In this document: in pieces, positions 8,598-17,531 of the stretch
Layout of the letters: each line of letters starts with the position of its first letter
How positions within the stretch are numbered: position 1 is the stretch's first letter
DNA from: Pseudomonas mediterranea CFBP 5447
Lineage (GTDB): Bacteria; Pseudomonadota; Gammaproteobacteria; Pseudomonadales; Pseudomonadaceae
DNA length: 64,000 nt
Assembly: GCF_000774145.1 (NCBI RefSeq)
Contig: NZ_KN322987.1
Location: forward strand, 916,747-980,746
Direction: 5' to 3'
Notes under the pieces: generated by a model
What the model was told of the DNA's origin: nothing
Databases searched by the model: none
The model's input: the letters and a program-made list of their open reading frames with translations, nothing else
Made by a program: the position numbers and the translations under genes

Positions 8598-8790
8598 ATG
8601 ACCCAGCGCCAGAACGCCCGTATTGCCTCACGCAAGCTGCCACAGCAGGCTCGCCCAACCGAGCGACTGGAGACGATTTCCGAGATCGCTGTTCAGGTTT
8701 TCGCCGAGGAAGGCGCCCCTTGATTCGCCACCGTTCGCGTCGCGGAACAGACCAGGATGAACAGGTGCAGGGACAGGTGATTCAGCTGCT
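8598..8790 (+). pseudogene. TetR-family regulator, truncated remnant
   Basis: The frame from ATG 8598 gives 41 residues ending in a stop at 8723. Its second half (QQARPTERLETISEIAVQVF) is a typical first helix of a TetR HTH. Past the stop the same frame reads FATVRVAEQ, matching the next HTH element (TTxRVAExAG), then degenerates. A different frame near 8755-8800 gives QVIQLLRHVHP, which could be a leftover C-terminus. So the gene appears broken by a nonsense change and an internal loss, before it runs into the glcC 3' end. The fragment's own operators at 8513-8561 look intact. Confidence 0.6.
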
Positions 8791-8793
8791 GCG

Positions 8794-9561
8794 TCATGTC
8801 CACCCCTCAAGTCGCAACGTGGCACGCACCAGGCGTTGCTCTTCGCTTTCGATTTCCCTGAGGTTGTCGCAGATGCTCTGGATATGCGCAACGGCGGCCT
8901 TGCGCGCCTGCTCGGGAAGTCGTCCGGTCACGGCGTTGTAGAGCCGTGCATGTTGGCGATCGATCTGGCGCTTCTGCGGTTCGCGGTGGTAGAGGTTGTT
9001 GACCGAGGCGAACACCGTGGTGAGCAGCAGGTCCGTCAACGAGCGCAGGGTCTGCACCAGCACCGGATTGTGCGACGCCTCGCAGATCGCCAGGTGAAAT
9101 GCGTGATCGAGCCGGGCGTGTTCGGAGGGCTCCAACGAGCGCGCATGGGCATCGAGCAGCGCTTCGTAGCTGCGGGTGATCAGGACGAAATCGGCCTCGG
9201 TGCCGCGCAAGGCCGCCAGCCGTGCGGACTCGCCTTCGAGCAGGCTGCGCACCTCGAACAGATCGTAAAGCGTGCGGGGTTGTGAGCTGAACAGGTGCAT
9301 CAATGGCGAGGCGGCACTGTTGCCCGACAGGTCGGCGACGAACGAGCCCTTGCCCTGCTCCGTCTTGATGATCCCGCGGGCACGCAGCAGCTTCAGCCCC
9401 TCGCGCAGCGCGGTGCGTGAAACACCGAGCTTTTCCGTCAGCCGACGCTCCGACGGCAGCAACTGGCCGGTCTTGAGTACACCGTCCACGATCAGCCGCT
9501 CGATGCGCTCGCACACCACATCGGCCACTTGCAGGTTGCGACGGTTCCGGGTGTCGTCCAT
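8794..9561 (-). CDS. glcC: GlcC-type FCD/GntR regulator of glycolate oxidation
   Basis: 255 aa from an ATG with GGAGG 4 bases upstream. The GntR winged HTH occupies residues 12-75 (LLPSERRLTEKLGVSRTALREG), followed by an all-helical FCD sensor domain with the usual metal-ligand pattern (LDHAFHLAIC near 150, later His residues in QHARLY). It is divergent from glcDEF, 234 bases apart, as in the known glc locus where GlcC senses glycolate. Two TGGT-N3-ACCA palindromes lie between the genes. The name rests on context as well as the domain order. Confidence 0.83.
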   Translation of the reverse strand: MDDTRNRRNLQVADVVCERIERLIVDGVLKTGQLLPSERRLTEKLGVSRTALREGLKLLRARGIIKTEQGKGSFVADLSGNSAASPLMHLFSSQPRTLYDLFEVRSLLEGESARLAALRGTEADFVLITRSYEALLDAHARSLEPSEHARLDHAFHLAICEASHNPVLVQTLRSLTDLLLTTVFASVNNLYHREPQKRQIDRQHARLYNAVTGRLPEQARKAAVAHIQSICDNLREIESEEQRLVRATLRLEGWT

Positions 9562-9572
9562 TGAACCTCCAA

Positions 9573-9585
9573 CTGGTATGACCAG
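9573..9585. promoter_or_regulatory. GntR/FCD-type operator 1
   Basis: CTGGT-ATG-ACCAG is a perfect 13-base palindrome 12 bases upstream of the glcC start. FadR/LldR/PdhR-like regulators bind TGGT-N3-ACCA, so this site fits glcC autoregulation. Confidence 0.7.
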
Positions 9586-9679
9586 CCACACCGAGCGCTT
9601 CAATCACGCTTACCGATCAGCACAACTCATTGTTTTTAGGCGCGTTATTTAAATGATCAGGAAAACGTCCTATCACAAA

Positions 9680-9692
9680 CTGGTTCGACCAC
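9680..9692. promoter_or_regulatory. GntR/FCD-type operator 2
   Basis: TGGT-TCG-ACCA at 9681-9691 is the same motif as operator 1, 104 bases before the glcD ATG. It probably controls glcDEF. The remainder of 9562-9795 shows no gene. Confidence 0.7.
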
Positions 9693-9795
9693 TTCAACAA
9701 TGCATAGACAGTAGATCGCCCCGGACCAATGATGCAAGTCAGCTGAATGGGATACCTGACTTCACATAAAAACAACCGAGTGCCGTCAGCCGACT

Positions 9796-11295
9796 ATGAA
9801 CATTCTCTACGATGAACGCGTTGATGGTGTCCTGCCCGCCGTGGATAAAGCCACGCTGCTGCAGGCCTTGCAGGCGCGCCTGCCGGATCTCGAGATCCTG
9901 CATCAGCGCGAAGAACTCACGCCCTATGAGTGCGACGGGCTCTCCGCCTATCGCACCACGCCCTTGCTGGTGGTGCTGCCCCGTCATGTTGACGAGGTTC
10001 AGGGCGTGTTGGCGCTGTGTCATGCATTGCAGGTGCCTGTTGTCGCTCGGGGCGCCGGGACCGGTTTGTCCGGTGGTGCACTGCCGTTGGAAAAGGGTGT
10101 ACTGCTGGTGATGGCGCGCTTCAACAACATTTTGCACATCGACCCCGCCGCCCGTACCGCACGGGTCCAGCCCGGGGTGCGCAACCTGGCGATCTCCCAG
10201 GCGACTGCGCCGTTTGGCTTGTACTACGCGCCGGATCCATCCTCGCAAATCGCCTGTTCCATCGGCGGTAACGTTGCGGAAAATGCCGGTGGCGTGCATT
10301 GCCTCAAATATGGGCTGACCGTGCACAACCTGCTCAAGGTCGACATTCTCACCGTCGAAGGCGAACACCTGACCCTGGGCAGCGATGCGCTCGATTCGCC
10401 GGGCCTGGACCTGCTGGCGCTGTTCACCGGCTCCGAAGGCATGCTCGGGGTGATCACCGAAGTCACGGTCAAGCTGCTTCCCAAACCGCAGACCGCGAAG
10501 GTGTTGCTGGCGGCGTTCGACTCGGTCGAAAAGGCCGGACGCGCGGTGGGTGACATCATCGCAGCGGGCATCATTCCCGGCGGACTGGAAATGATGGACA
10601 ACCTGGCCATCCGCGCCGCCGAAGATTTCATCCACGCCGGTTACCCGGTGGAGGCCGAGGCCATCCTGTTATGTGAACTCGATGGCGTCGAAGCCGATGT
10701 CCATGATGATTGCGACCGCGTGCGCCAGGTGCTGAAGCAGGCCGGCGCCACCGACGTGCGTCAGGCCCGCGATGAGGCCGAACGCGTGCGGTTCTGGGCC
10801 GGGCGCAAGAATGCGTTTCCGGCAGTGGGCCGCCTCTCGCCGGATTATTACTGCATGGACGGGACCATCCCACGCCGGGAGCTGCCCGGTGTGCTGCAAG
10901 CCATCGCCGCCTTGTCGGCCGAATACGGCCTGCGGGTCGCCAACGTGTTCCATGCCGGTGACGGCAACATGCACCCACTGATCCTGTTCGATGCCAACCA
11001 ACCGGGCGAACTCGATCGCGCCGAAGCCCTGGGGGGCAAGATCCTTGAACTGTGCGTGAAAGTCGGCGGCAGCATCACCGGCGAACACGGCGTGGGCCGC
11101 GAGAAAATCAATCAGATGTGCGCGCAATTCAACAGCGACGAATTGACCGTGTTCCACGCCGTCAAAGCCGCCTTCGATCCGAGCGGCCTGCTCAACCCCG
11201 GCAAGAACATTCCGACGCTGCACCGCTGCGCCGAGTTTGGCGCCATGCATGTGCACCTGGGGCAGTTGCCCTTCCCTGAGCTGGAGCGTTTCTGA
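9796..11295 (+). CDS. glcD: Glycolate oxidase FAD subunit GlcD
   Basis: 499 aa, the standard size. An FAD_binding_4 domain runs over roughly residues 55-235 (ARGAGTGLSGGALP contacts FAD), then the FAD-linked oxidase C-domain with NVFHAGDGNMHP (about 380) and TGEHGVGREK (about 430), both diagnostic for GlcD/D-LDH-like enzymes. It oxidises glycolate to glyoxylate as part of the GlcDEF membrane-associated complex. The stop overlaps the glcE start (TGATG), so the genes are translationally coupled. No strong Shine-Dalgarno is seen before the ATG. Confidence 0.95.
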   Translation: MNILYDERVDGVLPAVDKATLLQALQARLPDLEILHQREELTPYECDGLSAYRTTPLLVVLPRHVDEVQGVLALCHALQVPVVARGAGTGLSGGALPLEKGVLLVMARFNNILHIDPAARTARVQPGVRNLAISQATAPFGLYYAPDPSSQIACSIGGNVAENAGGVHCLKYGLTVHNLLKVDILTVEGEHLTLGSDALDSPGLDLLALFTGSEGMLGVITEVTVKLLPKPQTAKVLLAAFDSVEKAGRAVGDIIAAGIIPGGLEMMDNLAIRAAEDFIHAGYPVEAEAILLCELDGVEADVHDDCDRVRQVLKQAGATDVRQARDEAERVRFWAGRKNAFPAVGRLSPDYYCMDGTIPRRELPGVLQAIAALSAEYGLRVANVFHAGDGNMHPLILFDANQPGELDRAEALGGKILELCVKVGGSITGEHGVGREKINQMCAQFNSDELTVFHAVKAAFDPSGLLNPGKNIPTLHRCAEFGAMHVHLGQLPFPELERF

Positions 11296-12356
11296 TGCAC
11301 AGCGCACACGATAAGGATGCCAGCGACGCGTTGCTGGAACAGGTCGACCAGGCCCTCAAGAATGCTACGCCGCTGTGGATCCACGGAGGCAACAGCAAGG
11401 CCTTCCTCGGGCGTTCGGTCACCGGCGAGCGCCTCGACACCCGCGCCCACCGGGGCATCGTCAGCTATGACCCGACGGAACTCGTAGTGACCGTGCGTTG
11501 CGGTACGCCCCTGCGGGAATTGTCCGAGGTGCTGAGTGCCTCGCAGCAGATGCTGCCCTGCGAACCGCCCACCTTCGGGGACGCCACGGTGGGCGGGATG
11601 ATTGCCAGCGGACTCTCCGGCCCGCGCCGCCCGTGGGCCGGTTCGGTACGGGACTTTGTCCTCGGCGCGCGGGTCATCACCGGCCAGGGCAAGCTGCTGC
11701 GCTTCGGTGGCGAAGTCATGAAGAACGTCGCCGGTTACGACCTGTCGCGCCTGATGGCTGGCAGCTTCGGCACCCTTGGGCTGATCACGGAAGTGTCGCT
11801 CAAAGTCCTGCCCAGACCTCGGCAAACCTTGAGCACCAGCCTGGAAATGGACAGTGATCGCGCCTTGCTGCGCCTGGCGGAATGGGGCCAGCAGCCGCTG
11901 CCGATCAGCGCCGCCTGCCACGACGGCCAACGCCTGCACTTGCGGCTGGAGGGTGGTGAAGGTTCGGTGGCGGCGGCCCATGATCGACTGGGCGGCGAGT
12001 TGCTGGACGCCTCGTATTGGGAGGATCTCAACGAACATCGCTTGAGTTTCTTCGACGAGGACCTGCCGCTGTGGCGCCTGTCCGTGCCGCACAACACAGC
12101 GTGGCTGCCCCTGCCCGGCCGGCAACTGATCGACTGGGGCGGAGCCCAGCGCTGGCTCAAGTCCGGCGCCGAAGCGGCGTTCATTCGCCGGGTCGTCGAA
12201 GGCGTCGGCGGCCATGTGACCTGTTACAGCCATGGCCTGATCGACAGTCCATTCCACCCGCTGCCTGAGGCGCTGATGCGCTACCACCGGAACCTGAAGC
12301 AACGACTCGATCCACAGGGCATCTTCAACCCCGGTCGCCTCTACGCGGAGCTTTGA
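11295..12356 (+). CDS. glcE: Glycolate oxidase FAD subunit GlcE
   Basis: 353 aa. Shorter relative of GlcD with the FAD_binding_4 fold (YDPTELVVTVRCGTPLREL; DATVGGMIASGLSGPRRPW, residues about 55-115) and a reduced C-terminal domain ending FNPGRLYAEL. It is the second flavin subunit of glycolate oxidase. Its ATG shares one base with the glcD stop and its stop is 3 bases from the glcF ATG, so the three are one operon. Confidence 0.94.
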   Translation: MHSAHDKDASDALLEQVDQALKNATPLWIHGGNSKAFLGRSVTGERLDTRAHRGIVSYDPTELVVTVRCGTPLRELSEVLSASQQMLPCEPPTFGDATVGGMIASGLSGPRRPWAGSVRDFVLGARVITGQGKLLRFGGEVMKNVAGYDLSRLMAGSFGTLGLITEVSLKVLPRPRQTLSTSLEMDSDRALLRLAEWGQQPLPISAACHDGQRLHLRLEGGEGSVAAAHDRLGGELLDASYWEDLNEHRLSFFDEDLPLWRLSVPHNTAWLPLPGRQLIDWGGAQRWLKSGAEAAFIRRVVEGVGGHVTCYSHGLIDSPFHPLPEALMRYHRNLKQRLDPQGIFNPGRLYAEL

Positions 12357-12359
12357 ACC

Positions 12360-13577
12360 ATGCAGACCACCTTGAGTGAAGAGGCCCGCCGGCTGCCCCG
12401 CGCCGAAGAAGCCGAAAGCATCCTGCGCACCTGCGTGCACTGCGGCTTCTGCAATGCCACCTGCCCGACCTACCAATTGCTCGGCGATGAGCTGGATGGC
12501 CCACGGGGGCGCATCTACCTGATCAAGCAAGTGCTCGAAGGCAACCCGGCCACGACGAAGACCCAACAGCACCTGGATCGCTGCCTGTCGTGCCGCAATT
12601 GCGAAACCACCTGCCCTTCCGGGGTCGACTACCACAACTTGCTGGACATTGGTCGCGCCGTGGTCGATGCGGCGGTCGAACGGCCTCTCGGCCAGCGCCT
12701 GTTGCGCGAGGGGTTGCGCGCGGTCGTGCCCAACCCACGCTTGTTCAAGGGGCTGGTCAGCGGCGGCCGGGTGTTTCGGCCATGGTTGCCCGACACCCTG
12801 CGCGGCAAGGTGCCTCGCCAGGTGCCTGCGGCCAAACCGCGACCGGTGAGCCGCCATGCCCGGCAGGTGCTCATGCTCGAAGGCTGCGTGCAACCGAGCC
12901 TGTCGCCCAATACCAACGCGGCCGCCTCCCGGGTCCTGGATCGATTGGGGATCAGCGTGACGCCCGTTGCCGAAGCCGGCTGCTGCGGCGCCGTGGACTA
13001 TCACCTGGACGCCCAGGCGGTGGGCCTGGATCGTGCCCGTCGCAACATCGATGCGTGGTGGCCGTGCATCGAAAACGGTGCCGAAGCCATCGTGCAAACC
13101 GCCAGCGGTTGCGGCGCGTTCATCAAGGACTACGGGCACTTGCTGGGCAGCGACCCGGCCTACGCCGAGAAGGCAAAAAAAGTCAGCGCCCTGGCCAAGG
13201 ACCTGGTTGAAGTACTGCGCGAAGAACCGTTGGAAAAACTGAGCATCCACAGCGACCAGCGCCTGGCGTTCCACTGCCCCTGCACCTTGCAGCATGCGCA
13301 GAAACTGGGCGGCGCCGTTGAGGCGGTGCTGACGAAGCTGGGCTTCAACCTCACGCCGGTGCCCGACGGTCACCTGTGCTGCGGTTCGGCGGGCACCTAT
13401 TCGATCACCCAACCCGAACTGTCCCGACAACTGCGCGACAACAGACTCAACGCCCTCGAAAGCGGGCGTCCCGACGTGATTGTCACCGCCAATATCGGCT
13501 GCCAGTCCCATCTCGACGGTGCGGGTCGGACCCCGGTCCGGCACTGGATCGAGTGGGTCGAAGCTGCGCTGCCTTAG
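12360..13577 (+). CDS. glcF: Glycolate oxidase iron-sulfur subunit GlcF
   Basis: 405 aa. Two ferredoxin-type 4Fe-4S motifs: Cys25/28/31/35 (CVHCGFCNATC) and Cys75/78/81/85 (CLSCRNCETTC). Two CCG domains follow (EAGCCGAVDYH and HLCCGSAGTYS), the hallmark of GlcF/LutA-like heterodisulfide-reductase relatives. It passes electrons from the flavin subunits to the membrane quinone pool. Last gene of the operon; a hairpin terminator follows 18 bases after the stop. No glcG or glcB is present nearby. Confidence 0.95.
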   Translation: MQTTLSEEARRLPRAEEAESILRTCVHCGFCNATCPTYQLLGDELDGPRGRIYLIKQVLEGNPATTKTQQHLDRCLSCRNCETTCPSGVDYHNLLDIGRAVVDAAVERPLGQRLLREGLRAVVPNPRLFKGLVSGGRVFRPWLPDTLRGKVPRQVPAAKPRPVSRHARQVLMLEGCVQPSLSPNTNAAASRVLDRLGISVTPVAEAGCCGAVDYHLDAQAVGLDRARRNIDAWWPCIENGAEAIVQTASGCGAFIKDYGHLLGSDPAYAEKAKKVSALAKDLVEVLREEPLEKLSIHSDQRLAFHCPCTLQHAQKLGGAVEAVLTKLGFNLTPVPDGHLCCGSAGTYSITQPELSRQLRDNRLNALESGRPDVIVTANIGCQSHLDGAGRTPVRHWIEWVEAALP

Positions 13578-13595
13578 CCGCGATGCTCAAGCGCA

Positions 13596-13624
13596 AGCCC
13601 GATGCACCGCATCGGGCTCTTTTT
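13596..13624 (+). terminator. Rho-independent terminator after glcF
   Basis: AGCCCGATG-CACCG-CATCGGGCT stem-loop with 9-base perfect arms followed by CTTTTT. Confidence 0.9.
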
Positions 13625-13650
13625 ACCCCCGCAAGGCACTACCGGATCGA

Positions 13651-14415
13651 TCAACCGGCCGTGACAGTCATGCCGCCGTCGGCCATGACCACCGAGCCGA
13701 CGATAAAACTTGCGCGATCCGAAGCCAGGAATGCCACGACTTCGGCGATTTCCTCCGGTTGCGCGGCACGACCGATGGGCGCGGCTTCGCCGTGCCGGGC
13801 CAGGAAAGCCGGACCGTCATCGACCACGTCGTTGAGGATGTTGGTCACCACGTCGCCGACACCCACGGCATTGACGCGAATGCCATGCCCGATCGCTTCG
13901 AGTGCCAGTGTGCGGGTCAGTTGGGCCAACGCGCCTTTCGATGCCGTGTAGGCGGCAATGGTCGGGAAGGCAAAATAGGAGGCATAGGACGCAATGTTGA
14001 CGATGGCGCCGGCCTTGTTGGGCATCATCGCTTTGACCGCTTCGCGGCAATGCAGAAAGGCGGCGGTGGCATTGACCGCCTGGATGCGCTCCCAGTCTTC
14101 ACGGGTCATGTCGATGACCAGTTTGTTGATGATGATCCCGGCGTTGTTGACCAGGATGTCCAGACGACCGAACTGCGCCACGGCCAATCCCACCGCGCGC
14201 TCGGCGGCGCCGTCCTCGGTGATGTCGGCCACCAGTGGCACCAGCCCTGGGCGGGCGAGGTCTTCGACGGCGGGGTTGCGGTCCTCGGCGACGACCTTGG
14301 CGCCACGGGCATGCAGCAACAGTGCGATCGCCTTGCCGATGCCACTGGCGGCGCCGGTGACCAACGCGACCTTGCCTTCGACTTCGTTGGGTAGAGCGTG
14401 CTTGATATCAGTCAT
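13651..14415 (-). CDS. SDR-family oxidoreductase
   Basis: 254 aa from an ATG with AGGAG at 6-8 bases. Classical SDR: TGAASGIGKAIA (cofactor turn, about residue 20), NNAG (about 95), catalytic Ser in NIASYASY and YTASK (about 160). The C-terminus GSVVMADGGMTVTAG is typical. It reduces or oxidises a ketone/alcohol with NAD(P)H; substrate unknown. It is divergent from a LysR gene across a 190-base gap and is likely its target. Confidence 0.87.
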   Translation of the reverse strand: MTDIKHALPNEVEGKVALVTGAASGIGKAIALLLHARGAKVVAEDRNPAVEDLARPGLVPLVADITEDGAAERAVGLAVAQFGRLDILVNNAGIIINKLVIDMTREDWERIQAVNATAAFLHCREAVKAMMPNKAGAIVNIASYASYFAFPTIAAYTASKGALAQLTRTLALEAIGHGIRVNAVGVGDVVTNILNDVVDDGPAFLARHGEAAPIGRAAQPEEIAEVVAFLASDRASFIVGSVVMADGGMTVTAG

Positions 14416-14605
14416 GATGTTCTCCTGCGTTACGAGCCGAGGAGACATTCGCCGGCTCGGCGCCCATGGGGCGCGGTCGTTATCGACGGCTTCACTGTCT
14501 CGCAACGGGTAACGCCGGGCTTTCGCAGGTTTGCCGAGGCTGTCGGGGTTTTGCGCTTGTCAGAAAAATGCAGATAACATCCGTGAAACGTTCGAGCGAT
14601 TAGCA

Positions 14606-15511
14606 ATGATTTCAGACCCAGGCACGCCTACCCTAGACCAGCTACGCGTATTCCTGACCGTGGTCGATGTCGGCAGCTTCGCCGGCGCGGCGCGCAAACT
14701 TCACCGGGCCACGTCCGTGGTGAGCTATTCGATCGCCAACCTGGAGATGCAGCTCGGCGTCAGCCTGTTCGACCGCAAAACCACCCGCAAACCCCAACTG
14801 ACCGACGCCGGGCGTACCGTGCTGGCCGAAGCACGCACCATCTACAACGGCATCGACGGCCTGCGGGCCAAGGTTCGCGGGCTGCTGCATGGTCTTGAAG
14901 CCGAAGTGCACCTGGTACTCGATGTGATGCTGCCCAGTGAGCGGATGGTCGACGCGCTCAAGGCGTTTCGCGAGCAGTTCCCGACCGTGTCGCTGCACTT
15001 GCATATCGAAGCCCTGGGTGCCGTGACGCAACGGGTGCTCGACCGCATGGCCACGCTGGGCGTGAGCGGCCCGCTGACCAATAGCGTCGACGGCATCGAG
15101 CGGATCGGCGTGGGCAAGGTGGCGTTGATACCGGTTGCCGCCCCCGAGCACCCACTGGCGCAACCGGGGCCACATGCGCCGGGTGCCGGGCGCTCGCATG
15201 TGCAACTGGTCCTGACGGATCGCTCCAGCCTTACCCAGGACCAGGAGTTCGCGGTAATCGGCACCCGGACCTGGCGACTGGCCGACCTGGGCGCCAAGCA
15301 CATGCTGCTTCGCGAAGGCATTGGTTGGGGCAACATGCCCATTGACCGGGTGCGCGACGACCTGGCCAGCGGCCGACTGGTGCGTCTCGAACTGCCCGAC
15401 TGCGCCGGCGGCGATTATGCCTTTGACGTCATCCATCGGACGGACATGCCACCCGGACCCGCGACCCGCTGGCTGATCGAGCGGTTCAAGGCCCAGGCAA
15501 CCGCCCTCTGA
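14606..15511 (+). CDS. LysR-family transcriptional regulator
   Basis: 301 aa from ATG 14606; an upstream TTG at 14531 extends the frame but gives a non-family N-terminus. HTH at residues about 9-60 (GSFAGAARKLHRATSVVSYSI), then effector domain. The serine-valine-valine-serine-tyrosine recognition helix (TSVVSYSI) is the type seen in a LysR group that regulates divergent dehydrogenases. No good ribosome-binding site is visible. An AraC gene starts 37 bases downstream on the same strand. Confidence 0.85.
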   Translation: MISDPGTPTLDQLRVFLTVVDVGSFAGAARKLHRATSVVSYSIANLEMQLGVSLFDRKTTRKPQLTDAGRTVLAEARTIYNGIDGLRAKVRGLLHGLEAEVHLVLDVMLPSERMVDALKAFREQFPTVSLHLHIEALGAVTQRVLDRMATLGVSGPLTNSVDGIERIGVGKVALIPVAAPEHPLAQPGPHAPGAGRSHVQLVLTDRSSLTQDQEFAVIGTRTWRLADLGAKHMLLREGIGWGNMPIDRVRDDLASGRLVRLELPDCAGGDYAFDVIHRTDMPPGPATRWLIERFKAQATAL

Positions 15512-15548
15512 AGACTTGATCAAGCCGAACCTGTCCAAGGAGCCGCCT

Positions 15549-16481
15549 GTGCATCCACCTGAACATGACGACCTGGCAGCCAGCGACCCCCCGCGCATCA
15601 GGGCCGAGTCGATGCCCCATCACCTGCCGGGAACCCCGAAGGCGTTGCCATCGCACCCGCACTTGCAGGATGTGGTCGTTCAGTTGTTCAGCCATCGCAG
15701 CCTTGTCGAACCGATACAGGTGCCTGCCGTGGTGGAGCCGCTGCTGGTGTGGGTGCTGGCAGGCAAGGCCAGGGTCGAGGAGCGCACCCTTGGCGGCGCA
15801 TGGGAGGCCACCATCGTCGAGGCCGGCGACTTTTTTCTCACCCATACCCAAGAACCCTACGAGATGCGCTGGCAAACCCTCGGGGGCGACACCTTTGAAG
15901 TGATGCACTTGTACCTCGGTCTGTCGCTGATCGACCAGGCTGCCCGGGATCTCCTGGGCGAGCAGGCCGCGCCCGTGAGCTTCCTGGACATCTCCGGCGC
16001 CCGGGATGAGCGGGTGCACTTCATTCTCGATCAGCTGCGCATCGAACTCATGGAAGAGCGCCAGCCCAGCCCGCTGTTCATCCACAGCCTGGCCCAGGCG
16101 CTGGCCGTGCACTTGATCCGTCGCTACCCCGCTCCACACGGCAATCAGAAACGCGGCAGCGCGCTGCAAGCCTACAAGTTGCGCCGCGTCCTGACGGCGA
16201 TGAACGAGAGCCTGGCCGAGGAATTCAAACTGGCGCAGCTGGCCCGGATCGCCGATTTGAGCGAATACCACTTCAGTCGGGTATTCAAGCGTGCGACCGG
16301 ATTGTCGCCCTCGCAGTACTTCATCCGTCTGCGGATGAGTCGCGCCCGACAGCTGCTGCTGGAGACCGACCGCAGCGTCATCGACATCGGGCTGGAGGTC
16401 GGCTACTCCAGCCCGAGCCATTTCTCCCAGGTGTTTCGTCGCGAGGTGGGTGTCACGCCCAGCGCTTACCGCCAGGCATGA
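15549..16481 (+). CDS. AraC-family transcriptional regulator with cupin-like N-domain
   Basis: 310 aa from a GTG start at 15549, chosen because AAGGAG ends 6 bases before it; a TTG at 15516 is the only longer alternative. An N-terminal AraC cupin-like sensor (residues about 40-130) precedes two HTH motifs: LAEEFKLAQLARIADLSEYH and the second with GLEVGYSSPSHFSQVF, the conserved AraC signature. It ends RREVGVTPSAYRQA. Effector unknown. It may be cotranscribed with the preceding LysR gene. Confidence 0.87.
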   Translation: MHPPEHDDLAASDPPRIRAESMPHHLPGTPKALPSHPHLQDVVVQLFSHRSLVEPIQVPAVVEPLLVWVLAGKARVEERTLGGAWEATIVEAGDFFLTHTQEPYEMRWQTLGGDTFEVMHLYLGLSLIDQAARDLLGEQAAPVSFLDISGARDERVHFILDQLRIELMEERQPSPLFIHSLAQALAVHLIRRYPAPHGNQKRGSALQAYKLRRVLTAMNESLAEEFKLAQLARIADLSEYHFSRVFKRATGLSPSQYFIRLRMSRARQLLLETDRSVIDIGLEVGYSSPSHFSQVFRREVGVTPSAYRQA

Positions 16482-16511
16482 GATGCAGTGCCCAGAGGAA
16501 ATGGCGGGATG

Positions 16512-16534
16512 AAAAAAACCGGGCTTCTGCCCGG
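16512..16534 (-). terminator. Terminator of the oxidoreductase gene
   Basis: Read on the minus strand, CCGGGC-AGAA-GCCCGG is followed by seven T. It sits 25 bases after the stop of the 16559-17482 gene. Confidence 0.85.
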
Positions 16535-16558
16535 CTTGATTCGCTGCCGAGACCTGGC

Positions 16559-17482
16559 TTACCGACTGGCGTCGAGTACCAGCTTGCCACGTGTATGCCG
16601 GTCCTGGCTCTTGCGCAGCGCCTCTTGCGCCTGGGACAAAGGCAGCACCTCGACCTCGATCACCAGCTCGCCGGTTTCGAACAGCGCGGCGATCTCCTGA
16701 AGCTGCGCGCCATCGGAGCGCGTGGCGAAATGCTTGCCGGTCACCCCGGCGGCCTCGGCCAGCCTGGCATCCGGTGGGCTCACCGGGGACACCAGCACAC
16801 CGCCGGGTTTCACTACCGACCAGGAGCGTTCCTGGGTATCGCCCCCGACCAGGTCCAGCACCACATCGACCGGCTCGACCGCGGCCTCGAATGCCGCCTG
16901 GTTGTAATCGATCACCTGCGCGGCACCCAACTTGAGCAAGTAGTCATGGTTGCGCGCCGAGGCGGTGGCGATAACGGTGGCACCCGCAATGCGCGCCATC
17001 TGCACCGCCATGCTGCCGACACCACCCGCGGCGCCGTGGATCAGCACCCGTTGGCCGGCCTTGACCTGCCCGTGCTCGTGCAGGGCCTGCCATGCGGTCA
17101 ACGCGACGGCCGGAACACCGCCGGCATGCAACGCTGGTAGACGATTGGGCCGATGGGCGAGACGGTCCGCACTGGCAACCACCTCAGTGGCGTAGCCGCC
17201 AACGATATTGATAAAACCAAACACCTCGTCGCCGACGACGAAACCGCTGACGTTTTCCCCCACCGCCGCCACACGACCGGCTACCTCGACGCCAGGTGTA
17301 TAGGGCAACTGCAGCGGAATGAAAGCTTTCATGGCGCCGGAAAGAACCTTCCAGTCAATCGGATTCACCCCGCTACCGGCCACCTCGATCAACACTTCAC
17401 CCTGGCCCGGTACCGGCGACGCAAGTTCCTGGAGCGATAAACCTTCGACCTGCCCGTATTGCGCTACGCGAATCGCTTTCAT
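16559..17482 (-). CDS. NADP-dependent quinone-oxidoreductase-like enzyme (MDR family)
   Basis: 307 aa. GroES-like N-domain (GSGVNPIDWKVLSG; YTPGVEVAGRVAAVGENV) and a Rossmann domain with HGAAGGVGSMAVQMA near residue 148. It lacks the cysteine and histidine ligands of zinc alcohol dehydrogenases, so it is a zinc-free member that reduces quinones or enones with NADPH. A DoxX gene lies upstream on the same strand with a 49-base gap, so the two are probably cotranscribed. The pairing suggests a redox-stress or membrane-quinone role; this is inference. Confidence 0.87.
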   Translation of the reverse strand: MKAIRVAQYGQVEGLSLQELASPVPGQGEVLIEVAGSGVNPIDWKVLSGAMKAFIPLQLPYTPGVEVAGRVAAVGENVSGFVVGDEVFGFINIVGGYATEVVASADRLAHRPNRLPALHAGGVPAVALTAWQALHEHGQVKAGQRVLIHGAAGGVGSMAVQMARIAGATVIATASARNHDYLLKLGAAQVIDYNQAAFEAAVEPVDVVLDLVGGDTQERSWSVVKPGGVLVSPVSPPDARLAEAAGVTGKHFATRSDGAQLQEIAALFETGELVIEVEVLPLSQAQEALRKSQDRHTRGKLVLDASR

Positions 17483-17531
17483 GTCTCACCTCGTAAAAAG
17501 AATGGCGAGCCGGCGGGGAGCCGGCGTCGGA

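Noticed and set aside
11112..13544. 810-codon open frame on the minus strand
   Set aside because: It is antisense to glcD/glcE/glcF, whose domains are unmistakable. Long antisense frames are expected at high GC. No family features.
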